From contig JAYPWI010000002.1 of the NCBI GenBank assembly GCA_038135065.1, positions 62,001-126,000 on the forward strand: a stretch of DNA of 64,000 nt, written 5' to 3'. The first letter of the stretch is position 1. Every line of letters starts with the position of its first letter. The translations under genes and the position numbers were made by a program. Below, one piece after another: positions 16,220 through 24,093 of the stretch. Source of the DNA: JAYPWI01 sp038135065 (lineage in GTDB: Bacteria > Actinomycetota > Acidimicrobiia > Acidimicrobiales > Poriferisodalaceae). The notes beneath the pieces are model-generated. The model was not told where the DNA came from, did not search any database, and worked only from the letters and a program-made list of their open reading frames with translations.

Positions 16220-17923
16220 TCAGCGGATGCCAGTGCGAATGTCGGGAGCCTCGAGGCGGACGGCATCGGCCGTAGCGTCGTCAGGCTGGTGGTGACTGGA
16301 CCGCTCGGCGTCGACCCGTGCCCGGTAGTGCTCGGCTTCTTCGGCGACGTGCTCGTCGCTCCACCCCAGCTCGGCGGCCATCAGGTGGGCCGTCTCGTGA
16401 GCAATCCCTCTCCCCTGATCCCATGCTTGGACGGACAGGCGGGTGCGGCGGGTCAACACATCGTCGAGATGCAAGGCCCCCTCCCGCGCCACGGCATGGA
16501 CTACCTCGGCCTTGAGGTACGGGTGGCCCACAGCGAGGGGTTCGGCCAGGTCCGGCCGCGTAGCGACCAGGTCGAGGATCTCCCCGAGTCGGTCCCCGTG
16601 GCGACTCAACAGGTGCTCGACGCTGTCGGGCATCAACCCCGTCGCAGCGGCCAGGTCGGCTGCCTGCATGGAGAGTTCTTCGTAGCCGAGAGCGCCGACC
16701 AGGGGCAGATCTGCCGTGGACGACGGGGGGAGGGGTTGGCCGAGCTCCTCGGCTAGGGCGTCTACGGCGTCCCGAGCCATCACCCGATAGGTGGTGTACT
16801 TGCCACCCAGGATCGACACGAGCCCGGGGCTGGAACGCACGACCCGATGTTCGCGGGTCACCTTGCTGGGCTGGTCGGTGGCAGTGGGCAACAGAGGTCG
16901 GAGGCCGGCATAGACGCCGGTGATATCGGCTGGCCCGAGAGGACGCCGGAGCACTTTGTTGGCGGTCGAGAGGAGGTACGCGATGTCGCCCTCGGTAGCG
17001 GCCGGACTGGTCCGATCGTACGGCCAGTCGGTGTCCGTAGTCCCGATGATCCAGTGCGCTCCCCACGGGATGACGAACAGGACACTTGAGGCGGTCCGAG
17101 TGATGATCCCAGTAGTGGAACGGATGCGGTCTGCGGGAACGACCAGATGCACGCCCTTGGACGCCCGCGCGTCCATCTCGACGCTCCCTGCCAGGGACTG
17201 GATGTCCCCGGTCCAGACCCCGGTTGCGTTGATGACCGATCGTGTGCTGATCTGCAGGGTGCGCCCCGTCTCGAGACAGCGAGCTCGGACGCCCGTCACC
17301 CGCTCTCCGCTGCGGAGGAGGTCGATGGCTTTGGCCGACGTGAGCACATGGGCACCGAGTCCGGCCGCGGTTCGGGCAACGGCCAGGCTGTGCCGAGCAT
17401 CGTCGACCTTGGCGTCCCAGTACTGCACCCCGCCCACGTAGCTCGACGGGTCGAGTCCTGGTGCGACGGCGGCAACTCCGCCTCGACTGAGGTGCCGATG
17501 GCCGGGGAGGGGGTTGTCTCGACGCAATGCGAAGATGTCGTACAGGGCGATGCCTGCGCCGATGTAGGCCCGCTCCCACACGCGGTGCCGAAGTGGGTAG
17601 AGAAATGGGACTGGCCGTACCAGATGGGGCGCGATGCTCGATGCCAGACGGGTCCGCTCGCCGAGCGCTTCCCTGACCAGGCCGAAATCCAACTGCTCGA
17701 GATAACGGAGCCCGCCGTGGATGAGCTTGCTCGACCTGCTCGAGGTTCCCGCAGCGATGTCCCGTTGCTCGATGAGGGCGACGGTCAGGCCGCGGGCGGC
17801 CGCGTCCAGCGCACATCCCACTCCGGTGACCCCACCTCCGATGACCACCACATCGACCTTGCCGCGTTCGAGGGTGTCAAGGCTGTCGGCCCGTCGTCGG
17901 GGGCTCAATGAATCAGCGGACAC
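16220..17923 (-). CDS. glpD: Glycerol-3-phosphate dehydrogenase
   Basis: A 567-residue FAD-dependent enzyme oxidising glycerol 3-phosphate to dihydroxyacetone phosphate and feeding electrons to quinone at the membrane. The FAD dinucleotide-binding motif VVIGGGVTGVGCALDAA is near residue 25. RDIAAGTSSRSSKLIHGGLRYL is diagnostic, and the C-terminal helical domain of bacterial GlpD is present. The start is GTG (17921-17923); no good ribosome site is seen. A putative 29-residue membrane peptide gene lies 33 bp upstream on the same strand. No glpK or glpF is adjacent. Confidence 0.93.
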   Translation of the reverse strand: MSADSLSPRRRADSLDTLERGKVDVVVIGGGVTGVGCALDAAARGLTVALIEQRDIAAGTSSRSSKLIHGGLRYLEQLDFGLVREALGERTRLASSIAPHLVRPVPFLYPLRHRVWERAYIGAGIALYDIFALRRDNPLPGHRHLSRGGVAAVAPGLDPSSYVGGVQYWDAKVDDARHSLAVARTAAGLGAHVLTSAKAIDLLRSGERVTGVRARCLETGRTLQISTRSVINATGVWTGDIQSLAGSVEMDARASKGVHLVVPADRIRSTTGIITRTASSVLFVIPWGAHWIIGTTDTDWPYDRTSPAATEGDIAYLLSTANKVLRRPLGPADITGVYAGLRPLLPTATDQPSKVTREHRVVRSSPGLVSILGGKYTTYRVMARDAVDALAEELGQPLPPSSTADLPLVGALGYEELSMQAADLAAATGLMPDSVEHLLSRHGDRLGEILDLVATRPDLAEPLAVGHPYLKAEVVHAVAREGALHLDDVLTRRTRLSVQAWDQGRGIAHETAHLMAAELGWSDEHVAEEAEHYRARVDAERSSHHQPDDATADAVRLEAPDIRTGIR

Positions 17924-17956
17924 CCGCTCAGGTTAGGGATCGAACCTACGGGAGCC

Positions 17957-18046
17957 TCAACGGTCGCGTCCGCGTACTGCCATGGGCACGGCAACGAAGA
18001 CCGACAGTGCGATGCACAGGGTCAGAAAGACCACGAGGTCAGGCAT
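17957..18046 (-). CDS. Putative 29-residue membrane protein
   Basis: A short frame from ATG (18044-18046) to TGA (17957-17959) encoding a peptide that begins MPDLVVFLTLCIALSVFV and ends in a basic AVRGRDR tail. This is one hydrophobic helix with the positive-inside end at the C-terminus. GGAG lies 7 nt before the ATG, an ideal Shine-Dalgarno site in a window where many genes lack one. It ends 33 bp before glpD on the same strand, so it could be a small membrane partner of the dehydrogenase. It is short enough to occur by chance; expression evidence is needed for certainty. Confidence 0.45.
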   Translation of the reverse strand: MPDLVVFLTLCIALSVFVAVPMAVRGRDR

Positions 18047-18214
18047 GATGGCGCTCCGAGGGGTCTGCTGGATGACGGTTCGTCGTGGTCGCAGCGCAGA
18101 TCCACCGGTTGGTTGCACCATCAGGGGGAGTCCATGTCGACGATCGACGGGTCATGGTGTCATTCGTCGGCCCGCGACCCAGGCGCTTGAGGTCGTTTCC
18201 TGACCCCCCGCAAC

Positions 18215-18220
18215 TACGAT
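18215..18220 (+). promoter_or_regulatory. -10 element of pafB, leaderless
   Basis: TACGAT ends 7 nt before the ATG at 18228, so RNA would begin at or next to that ATG. This favours 18228 over the ATG at 18219. No convincing -35 is present. Confidence 0.45.
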
Positions 18221-18227
18221 GAGGCTC

Positions 18228-19157
18228 ATGGCTGACCGCTTTGAGCGCTTGCTGAGATTGCTCATGATGCTGTCCAAAGCCCCGGAACCTGTGAGCTTCG
18301 ACGACATGGTGGAGGTGTTCGGTCTCTATCCCGAACGTAGCGAGTCCACCCGCAAGGCCTTCGAGCGAGACAAGGCCAGCCTTCGTGAATTGGGTTTGGT
18401 CATCGGCATGACACCGCCTGAGCTTGGACCTGCTCGGTATTTCTTCGACCCCACGGACAACAACCTCGATCTGTCGACGTTCTCCGAGGCGGAGCGGTCG
18501 GCTCTGGGCGTTGCTGCCGAGATGGTCCGCCTCTCGGAGGGCTGGGACGATGCGGGCGCGATCAAGGTGGGTCTGTCCGGGGAGAAGCCTCAATTGGTGT
18601 TGGCCGGTGAGGTGCAGACACCCGAGCAGCTGCCCCGCCTGCGCGCTGCGCAATCCCAAGGACGCCTTGCCCGATTCGACTACAAGGGGGTCCGCCGGTC
18701 GGTGGTGCCCCTCGGTCTGGCCCACCGGGGTGGTCACTGGTATCTGGTTGCCGTCGAAGAGACGGACGATCAGCTCGGCGAGGAGCAAACGAAGACCTTT
18801 CGCGTCGACCGGATCACCTCCGAGGTCACCCTCGGCGACGAGCACGGTCGCACCACGGCCGGCACCGTCGATCTTCGGGAAGCTGTTCCGGACGACCCGC
18901 TCCTCATGGGTGACGCCGCTGACCTGATCGCCACGGTGCTGGTGGACGCTCACCATGCAGTCCTGCTCGACGAGCGACGTTGTCAGGTGGTCGAACAGCG
19001 TCCGAATGGCAGCGTGGTGGTCGAGAGGGCGGTACGCCACGTCGATGCCTTCCGGTCGTGGGTTCTAGGTATGAGGGATCACGCTGTGGTCCTGGATCCA
19101 CCCGAATTGGTCGACGCCGTCACTTCGTGGCTCACCGAGATGGTCGAGGGGTCCTGA
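18228..19157 (+). CDS. pafB: WYL-domain transcription activator PafB
   Basis: A 309-residue protein with an N-terminal winged helix (ERLLRLLMMLSK, then FERDKASLRELGL, the PafB-type HTH region) and a WYL domain from about residue 130 with FDYKGV, GHWYLVAVEE and FRVDRI. In mycobacteria PafB and PafC form a heterodimer that activates most DNA-damage genes independently of LexA, with the WYL domain sensing ssDNA. The pair here is fused by a TGATG overlap. The usual proteasome and tat neighbours are absent, which is unusual for actinomycetes. The assignment rests on family resemblance and on gene order with pafC. Confidence 0.82.
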   Translation: MADRFERLLRLLMMLSKAPEPVSFDDMVEVFGLYPERSESTRKAFERDKASLRELGLVIGMTPPELGPARYFFDPTDNNLDLSTFSEAERSALGVAAEMVRLSEGWDDAGAIKVGLSGEKPQLVLAGEVQTPEQLPRLRAAQSQGRLARFDYKGVRRSVVPLGLAHRGGHWYLVAVEETDDQLGEEQTKTFRVDRITSEVTLGDEHGRTTAGTVDLREAVPDDPLLMGDAADLIATVLVDAHHAVLLDERRCQVVEQRPNGSVVVERAVRHVDAFRSWVLGMRDHAVVLDPPELVDAVTSWLTEMVEGS

Positions 19158-20107
19158 TGGCCCGACGACGGGCCGAAGAGCGGCTCCATCTGGCGTTGGC
19201 CATGCTTCCCTGGGTCATGGAGCGTGGTGAGGCGACGGTTGCCGAGGTGGCATCGACCTTCGGTCTGACCGAAGAAGAAGCGCTCGAGGAACTCACGCTC
19301 CTGTCCTGCCAGGAGATTCCCGGCGGGGTCATCGGGACCCTCGGCATCTGGGTTGATGCCGACGTTGCGCGGGTCGAGCTGTCGGGAATTCGATTTGAAC
19401 CCCTGTCGCTGACTGCTGCTGAGGGTCTCGGTCTGCGGACCGCGGCGCAAGCAGCGCTGAACCTCCCTGGCGCCGACCCCAATGGGGTCCTGCGTTCGGC
19501 CTTGGCCAAGCTCGACGATCTTCTCCAAAGCAGGGCGTCACTCGATATCGATCTCGGCGCACCCCCCCTGTTGGCGGAATTGCAGGAGGCGGTCGCAAAC
19601 CGGAGCGTCGTGGCGCTCTCGTACTACGCAGCGAGCCGGGACGAGGTCAGCGTTCGGGATGTCGAGGCGCAACGGGTCTGGTACGAGGGCGGCCACTGGT
19701 ACTTCCGTGGCTTCTGCCGGTTGGCTGGCGACGGTCGCACCTTCAGGGTCGATCGGATCGAGGATGCTGCCGCGACCGACGAACGTCACGAGCGTGATGT
19801 GTCCGAAGCCGATGCCGCCGTCTCGTTCCGAGATGCCGACGAGCTCCCAGTGGTCACCCTTCGGCTGCCGTCGCACGCCGTGTGGGTGGCCGAGAACTAT
19901 CCGACCGTCTCTGTCAAGCAGGAGGCAGATCACCTGCTCATCGCCCTGGGGGTGTCATCGCTCGTCTTCCTCGAACGTCTCCTGTTGCAGGTCGGTCCTG
20001 GGGCGTCGATCGTCGACCTGGACGACGACGCAGCACAACTGGGCATCGGGCCAGATCTCGGTGCCCAGGTGGCCGCTCGCTTGCTGGCCAACTATCCACC
20101 CAACTGA
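19157..20107 (+). CDS. pafC: WYL-domain transcription activator PafC
   Basis: A 316-residue partner of PafB. The N-terminal HTH (LHLALAMLPWVMERGEATVAE with FGLTEEEALEELTLL) is followed by LSLTAAEGLGLRTAAQAAL, typical of PafC. The WYL domain includes VVALSYYAASRDE, GHWYFRGFCR and FRVDRIEDA. It would bind DNA with PafB and activate repair genes on DNA damage. The ATG lies in the TGATG overlap with pafB. Its 3' end overlaps the convergent exonuclease gene by 16 bp. This links the damage-response theme at 18-23 kb with the mutasome at 32-43 kb. Confidence 0.82.
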   Translation: MARRRAEERLHLALAMLPWVMERGEATVAEVASTFGLTEEEALEELTLLSCQEIPGGVIGTLGIWVDADVARVELSGIRFEPLSLTAAEGLGLRTAAQAALNLPGADPNGVLRSALAKLDDLLQSRASLDIDLGAPPLLAELQEAVANRSVVALSYYAASRDEVSVRDVEAQRVWYEGGHWYFRGFCRLAGDGRTFRVDRIEDAAATDERHERDVSEADAAVSFRDADELPVVTLRLPSHAVWVAENYPTVSVKQEADHLLIALGVSSLVFLERLLLQVGPGASIVDLDDDAAQLGIGPDLGAQVAARLLANYPPN

Positions 20108-20676
20108 TCGGCGAACGGCACCGCAGTCGCCCATCGGCGCAGCGCCAGGGTGCGGGCCAGGCGGGCATCGCTGGCCACGTAGCGGACGAGTGCAGGGTGC
20201 CCTAGTTCGTGGATTCTGGCTCGGTCCTCGACAACGGTGGGACAGCCGATCAGGCCGGCTACCGATTTGAGTGAGCAGGACACGTCAAGGAGGCGAGGCA
20301 GGTCGTTGCGATACACCCGGTAGGCGTCGATGTGGTCATGCCCCTGCCATCGGTCGGAGAGTCCGTTCCGTTCAGGGTTGAGCCGCAGCCCGATATCGAC
20401 GCCGAGGCGCGCAGCCCGCTCCTCGAGGAACGGAAGGTCGAATCCCGAACCGAACCAGGTGACCATGGTGCCCGGGTTCAACTGCCTCACCGCACTCGCC
20501 AATCTGCGAAGGATGCTCGGTTCGGGTCCAGCGAACACCTGCTCGCCGTCTGCGGTGGCGACTGCGACCGCGACTATCGATGCAATTGCGGGATCCAGCC
20601 CGTTCAGCCGTGTGTCCGTCTCGATGTCGAGGCCGTAGACCCGGTCCTCAGGGCTCCGTTGGGGAAGTCGGTGCAT
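20092..20676 (-). CDS. DEDDy-type 3'-5' exonuclease/RNase H-like protein
   Basis: A 194-residue protein with an RNase H-like fold (RNase_H_2/PolB exonuclease type). The acidic residues lie in GLDIET (Exo I, D and E), FGSGFDLPFLEERA (Exo II, D) and YVASD (Exo III, Y-x3-D), the DEDDy pattern of metal-dependent 3'-5' exonucleases acting on DNA or RNA. ATG 20676 was chosen because the upstream frame is low-complexity and would run into the divergent acyltransferase gene. It is next to pafBC, so a repair role is plausible but unproven. Confidence 0.78.
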   Translation of the reverse strand: MHRLPQRSPEDRVYGLDIETDTRLNGLDPAIASIVAVAVATADGEQVFAGPEPSILRRLASAVRQLNPGTMVTWFGSGFDLPFLEERAARLGVDIGLRLNPERNGLSDRWQGHDHIDAYRVYRNDLPRLLDVSCSLKSVAGLIGCPTVVEDRARIHELGHPALVRYVASDARLARTLALRRWATAVPFADQLGG

Positions 20677-20717
20677 ACCTACCACCGTGGCGAAGGGGTG
20701 TGACACGGAGCGACGAC

Positions 20718-20723
20718 TAGGTT
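20718..20723 (+). promoter_or_regulatory. -10 element of the acyltransferase gene, leaderless
   Basis: TAGGTT lies 6 nt before ATG 20730, with no Shine-Dalgarno site between. The divergent exonuclease starts 53 bp away, so both promoters share this short gap. Confidence 0.45.
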
Positions 20724-20729
20724 GCGGAC

Positions 20730-21371
20730 ATGCTGTCGACGCGAGCGTTGCTACGCAGTGGTGCCGGCTCCCTCGTCCGAGGAACTGCCCGCTGGGCGGC
20801 TCGGGTTGCTGCGGTGGGTCCTCGGGATCGGCCAGCCCACCGCTTCGGCCACTTCGGCGAGGGGTCATGCCTCGCCTGGCCGTTTGGTTCTGTCTACAAC
20901 GAGCGGTACATCTCGATCGGTGATGACACGCTGATCGGCCCCCTGGTCACCATCTCGGCAGGGATGGCTCCGGGTCAGGAGATGGTGACCGACCCGGTCG
21001 TGATCATCGGCGATCGCTGCCTCATCGGCCGGCACAGCGCGCTGGTGGGGCACTTCAGGATCGATGTCGGAGATGACGTGTTCATGGGAATGGGGGTGTA
21101 CATCACCGATCAGAATCACGGATACGAGGATCCCACTGTGCCCATTGGCCGTCAGATGCCGACCGAGGCGCCCGTTCGAATCGGAGCGGGTTCCTGGATT
21201 GGTTCGGGTGCCGTGGTGTTACCGGGAAGCGATATCGGACGCCACGTCGTCGTGGCTGCCAATGCTGTCGTGCGCGGCGCCGTGCCTGATTATTCGGTGG
21301 TTGCCGGCGTTCCGGCCAGGGTGGTGAAACGACTTGGCGCGACCGGGTGGTCCAGGGTCGACGACGGCTGA
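20730..21371 (+). CDS. Hexapeptide-repeat acyltransferase
   Basis: A 213-residue protein with a left-handed beta-helix built from hexapeptide repeats (IGDDTLIGPLVTI, IGDRCLIGRHSALVG, IGAGSWIGSGAVVLPGSDIGRHVVVAANAVV). The catalytic-type His is in ITDQNHGYEDP, and the C-terminus VPDYSVVAGVPARVVKR is typical of maltose/galactoside/WcaF-type O-acetyltransferases, which use acetyl-CoA. The N-terminal 50 residues are basic and may contact membranes or the acceptor. The acceptor sugar cannot be deduced. It ends 1 bp before the stop of the convergent nuclease gene. Confidence 0.82.
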   Translation: MLSTRALLRSGAGSLVRGTARWAARVAAVGPRDRPAHRFGHFGEGSCLAWPFGSVYNERYISIGDDTLIGPLVTISAGMAPGQEMVTDPVVIIGDRCLIGRHSALVGHFRIDVGDDVFMGMGVYITDQNHGYEDPTVPIGRQMPTEAPVRIGAGSWIGSGAVVLPGSDIGRHVVVAANAVVRGAVPDYSVVAGVPARVVKRLGATGWSRVDDG

Positions 21372-21372
21372 G

Positions 21373-22170
21373 TCACAGGGCGCGGGGCGAATCTGCGAGG
21401 TCGACGACTACGGCGTAGTGGTCGGAGGGGACCACTCCGTTGATCGGCTCCATACCGGTCAGATGGGCCGTCAGTGGATTGCCGAGAGGTCGTGGACGGG
21501 GCCATCCCACCAGGACGTAATCGAGGCGGCGTCGGGGCCAGGCCGTTGCGACGACATGGGGGTTCTCGCTGGACCAGGTGTCACCTGGCCCGTCGCCGAC
21601 GTGGGCCCAGCAGTCCGACATCACCAGGCCGGGCACCGGAGGCTCTCGCTCACCGGTCAGCAGTCGGATCTCATCCGAGGTGGGGACGGCGTTGAGGTCA
21701 CCGGCCACGATCACCGGGAAGGCTTCTGGGTCGTGGTGCTCGGCCACGATGTCCATGAGGGCCCGAACTTGTTCCTGGCGGCGGTTGCTGTGGTCGAATC
21801 GGTGGTCGAGGTGGGTGCAGATCACGGAGATCGTCCCGACGGGAGCGTCCAGTCGGACGACCAGTGCCTGGCGATGTCCCGGCCCCTCGACGGGGGGAAG
21901 TCGGTGGACCGTGCTGTCGATGACGGGCCAGCGGCTGAGGATGCCGTTGCCGAACGAGATGCCCTGCCGGAACCGCTCCGGTGTGCGGGCGTGGTGCAAC
22001 CCCAACGTTGTCGCGAGGTCGACCACCTGATCGCGACCGTTCTCCTCGCTCCACACTTCCTGAAGGCAGACGATGTCGGGTTGGGTGTTTGCCAACACCT
22101 CGGCAATTGCCCCTTGGCGAGCTTCCCAGGGGCCGAACCGCCACCACAGGTTCCAGGTCACGACACGCAT
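21373..22170 (-). CDS. Endonuclease/exonuclease/phosphatase family protein
   Basis: A 265-residue EEP-fold metal-dependent hydrolase. It starts MRVVTWNLWW, with the conserved Asn of this fold, then CLQEVW (metal-binding Glu), THLDHRFDHS, VAGDLNAVPTSDE (the GDxN motif) and the C-terminal SDHYAVVVDL (catalytic Asp-His). All active-site residues appear present. Members cleave DNA, phosphoinositides or sphingomyelin; no targeting signal is seen, so a cytoplasmic role is assumed. ATG 22170 is preferred to an upstream in-frame start because TACGGT sits 6 nt before it. Confidence 0.85.
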   Translation of the reverse strand: MRVVTWNLWWRFGPWEARQGAIAEVLANTQPDIVCLQEVWSEENGRDQVVDLATTLGLHHARTPERFRQGISFGNGILSRWPVIDSTVHRLPPVEGPGHRQALVVRLDAPVGTISVICTHLDHRFDHSNRRQEQVRALMDIVAEHHDPEAFPVIVAGDLNAVPTSDEIRLLTGEREPPVPGLVMSDCWAHVGDGPGDTWSSENPHVVATAWPRRRLDYVLVGWPRPRPLGNPLTAHLTGMEPINGVVPSDHYAVVVDLADSPRAL

Positions 22171-22176
22171 CCGAGC

Positions 22177-22182
22177 ACCGTA
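22177..22182 (-). promoter_or_regulatory. -10 element of the EEP nuclease gene, leaderless
   Basis: On the minus strand TACGGT is followed by 6 nt and then ATG 22170, consistent with a transcript that begins at the start codon. Confidence 0.45.
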
Positions 22183-22246
22183 CCCGCCGCCCCGGCTCTC
22201 CAGGCAGGGACCCGGTGACCTCTGACCCCTCGTACACTCGGGCTCC

Positions 22247-23755
22247 ATGGCAGTGGACCGCAATCGGACCTCCACCTCGTCCTTTGGTGTGTCGAGACGT
22301 GAGGGCCACGACGCATCTGCCTTCTACGCCCGCTTCACCCCACCAGCCCTGTCCGGCGATGATCATGTGCACCGCCTCGAACCGCTCGAGGACCCCTGCC
22401 TGGTGGGGGATGCCCGTGACATGCATCAGCTTCCTGATGCCTGTGTGGCGCTTGTCGTCACCTCGCCGCCCTATTTCGTGGGCAAGGAATACGAGGATGC
22501 AGTCGCCGCGGACAGCGACGATCGGGTTCCCACTACGTACTTCGACTACCTGGCCATGCTCGAAGCCGTGTTCGCGGAGTGTGTCCGGGTGTTGGAACCC
22601 GGGGGGAGAATCGCCGTCAACGTAGCCAATCTCGGTCGAAAGCCATACCGAAGCCTTTCAGCGGACGTCATCCGGATTCTGGAGGACCTCGGGCTGTTGT
22701 TGCGGGGCGAGATCATCTGGCAGAAGAGCCGGGGTAGTAGTGGTTCATGCGCATGGGGCTCGTTCCGCAGTGCTGCCAATCCGACCCTCCGTGACACCAG
22801 TGAACGGGTGATCGTTGCGTCGAAGGGGAGGTTCGACCGGGCCAAATCGCCTGCGGTGCGTGCCCAACAGGGGCTGCCCCATCGGAGCACCCTGCCCACT
22901 GACGAGTTCATGGAAGCGACGCTGGACATCTGGGAACTGCAGGCAGAGTCGGCCCGCCGGGTTCGCCATCCGGCGCCCTTTCCCATCGAGCTTCCCCGGC
23001 GTCTGATCGATCTGTACACCTACGAGGACGATCTCGTCCTCGATCCGTTCATGGGCTCGGGGTCGACATTGGTCGCTGCGGTCCTGACAGAGCGGCGAGC
23101 GGTCGGTTACGACCTCGACCCGAGCTACGTAGAGGTGGCCCGTGAACGGGTGATGAACGCTCGGGCTCGCCTGTGGCGCCATCGCCAACCTGAGGGTGAA
23201 CAACCCGAATTGCCAGAGCTCGCTGAAGCCCTCGCAGCGATCAGCGACGAAGAAGTAGCGGCAGATACCACCCAGCGGCGGGCTGCTCAGGAGGGCAAGA
23301 AAGCTCAGGACATCGCACTACGGCTTCTCGAGGACAGCGGGTTCGTCCTGCTGCAGCGGGATGCGAAACTCCGCGGCGCGGGGGTGCAGTACAACTTCAA
23401 GGTCGAGGACCAGTGTGGCGGGGAGTGGTGGATCGACGTGTCGGGGGCATTCACCACTGTTCGGCCGGGCCTGTTGCGCATCGACACCCTTTGGAAGACC
23501 CTGGGTCGGGCCTCGGTGCTCAAGGCGCTCGATGCGAAGGCCAGGATCCTGATTCTCACCTCTCACCTTCCCCGACCGGGGAGTGAGGGCGACAAGGCGC
23601 TCCGGGCAGTCGGACCCTTCGCCATCTTCGATGCAGTGGCCATGTTCGACGAAGCCGCCGGCACACGTCTTGCCCACTACGGAAAGGGTGCCGTTGAGCC
23701 CCTTCCAGGGTTCTGGAAGCAGGCCGAGATCGACGCAGCAGACTGGCCGGGCTGA
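22247..23755 (+). CDS. DNA methyltransferase (N4/N6, beta order) with C-terminal extra domain
   Basis: A 502-residue protein. Motif IV TSPPY (residues 72-76) precedes motif I DPFMGSGST (266-274), the beta-class order of amino-methyltransferases, which use S-adenosylmethionine to methylate adenine N6 or cytosine N4. From about residue 345 a separate domain follows (LLEDSGFVLL, YNFKVEDQCGGEWWIDVSGAF, DTLWKTLGRASVL, ILTSHLP). Its alternating strands and acidic positions recall PD-(D/E)XK nuclease folds, but the expected (D/E)-x-K is not complete. It overlaps the next small gene as TGATG. No restriction gene or mobile element is adjacent, so it may be a housekeeping epigenetic enzyme. Confidence 0.85.
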   Translation: MAVDRNRTSTSSFGVSRREGHDASAFYARFTPPALSGDDHVHRLEPLEDPCLVGDARDMHQLPDACVALVVTSPPYFVGKEYEDAVAADSDDRVPTTYFDYLAMLEAVFAECVRVLEPGGRIAVNVANLGRKPYRSLSADVIRILEDLGLLLRGEIIWQKSRGSSGSCAWGSFRSAANPTLRDTSERVIVASKGRFDRAKSPAVRAQQGLPHRSTLPTDEFMEATLDIWELQAESARRVRHPAPFPIELPRRLIDLYTYEDDLVLDPFMGSGSTLVAAVLTERRAVGYDLDPSYVEVARERVMNARARLWRHRQPEGEQPELPELAEALAAISDEEVAADTTQRRAAQEGKKAQDIALRLLEDSGFVLLQRDAKLRGAGVQYNFKVEDQCGGEWWIDVSGAFTTVRPGLLRIDTLWKTLGRASVLKALDAKARILILTSHLPRPGSEGDKALRAVGPFAIFDAVAMFDEAAGTRLAHYGKGAVEPLPGFWKQAEIDAADWPG

Positions 23756-24075
23756 TGTCGTCGGTGGCCTACGCAGTGGCCCGGACCGAACCGCCCCAGG
23801 TCTTCGTGGCAACCGACGTGGAGGTACTTCAGCGAGTGTTGGCCCTCGAGTTGGTTGCCAGTACGCCTGCTTCGGCTCTCGCCAGTGCCGAGCGAACGGC
23901 GATCCGGGGAGCACTTCTCGAGGAGCGCTGGGCCGATGCCGTGGTGCGGTGGATCGAGGTGATGGGGGTCGCCGTCGACGTCTACAACAACCTGCACGTA
24001 TTTACCGAGAATGATGTGCCAGGGGAGGTGTTGGGTCCCCAATTGCAGTTCGCCCCCCTGTTCGAGGACGGATGA
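23755..24075 (+). CDS. Small hypothetical protein coupled to the methyltransferase
   Basis: A 106-residue acidic protein whose ATG overlaps the methyltransferase stop codon, so the two are almost certainly co-translated. It is mainly predicted helix (VEVLQRVLALELVA, SAERTAIRGALLEERWADAVVRWIEVMG), followed by VDVYNNLHVFTENDVP. No membrane segment, signal or known motif was recognised. The conserved-looking coupling suggests a specificity or accessory factor of the methyltransferase, which is inference only. Confidence 0.65.
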   Translation: MSSVAYAVARTEPPQVFVATDVEVLQRVLALELVASTPASALASAERTAIRGALLEERWADAVVRWIEVMGVAVDVYNNLHVFTENDVPGEVLGPQLQFAPLFEDG

Positions 24076-24093
24076 CGGCTCTGCAGGCGGCGC

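Noticed and set aside
17982..18203. 73-residue frame on the plus strand upstream of pafB
   Set aside because: Arg/Met/Thr-rich without a ribosome site, and antisense to the better-supported small membrane frame on the minus strand.
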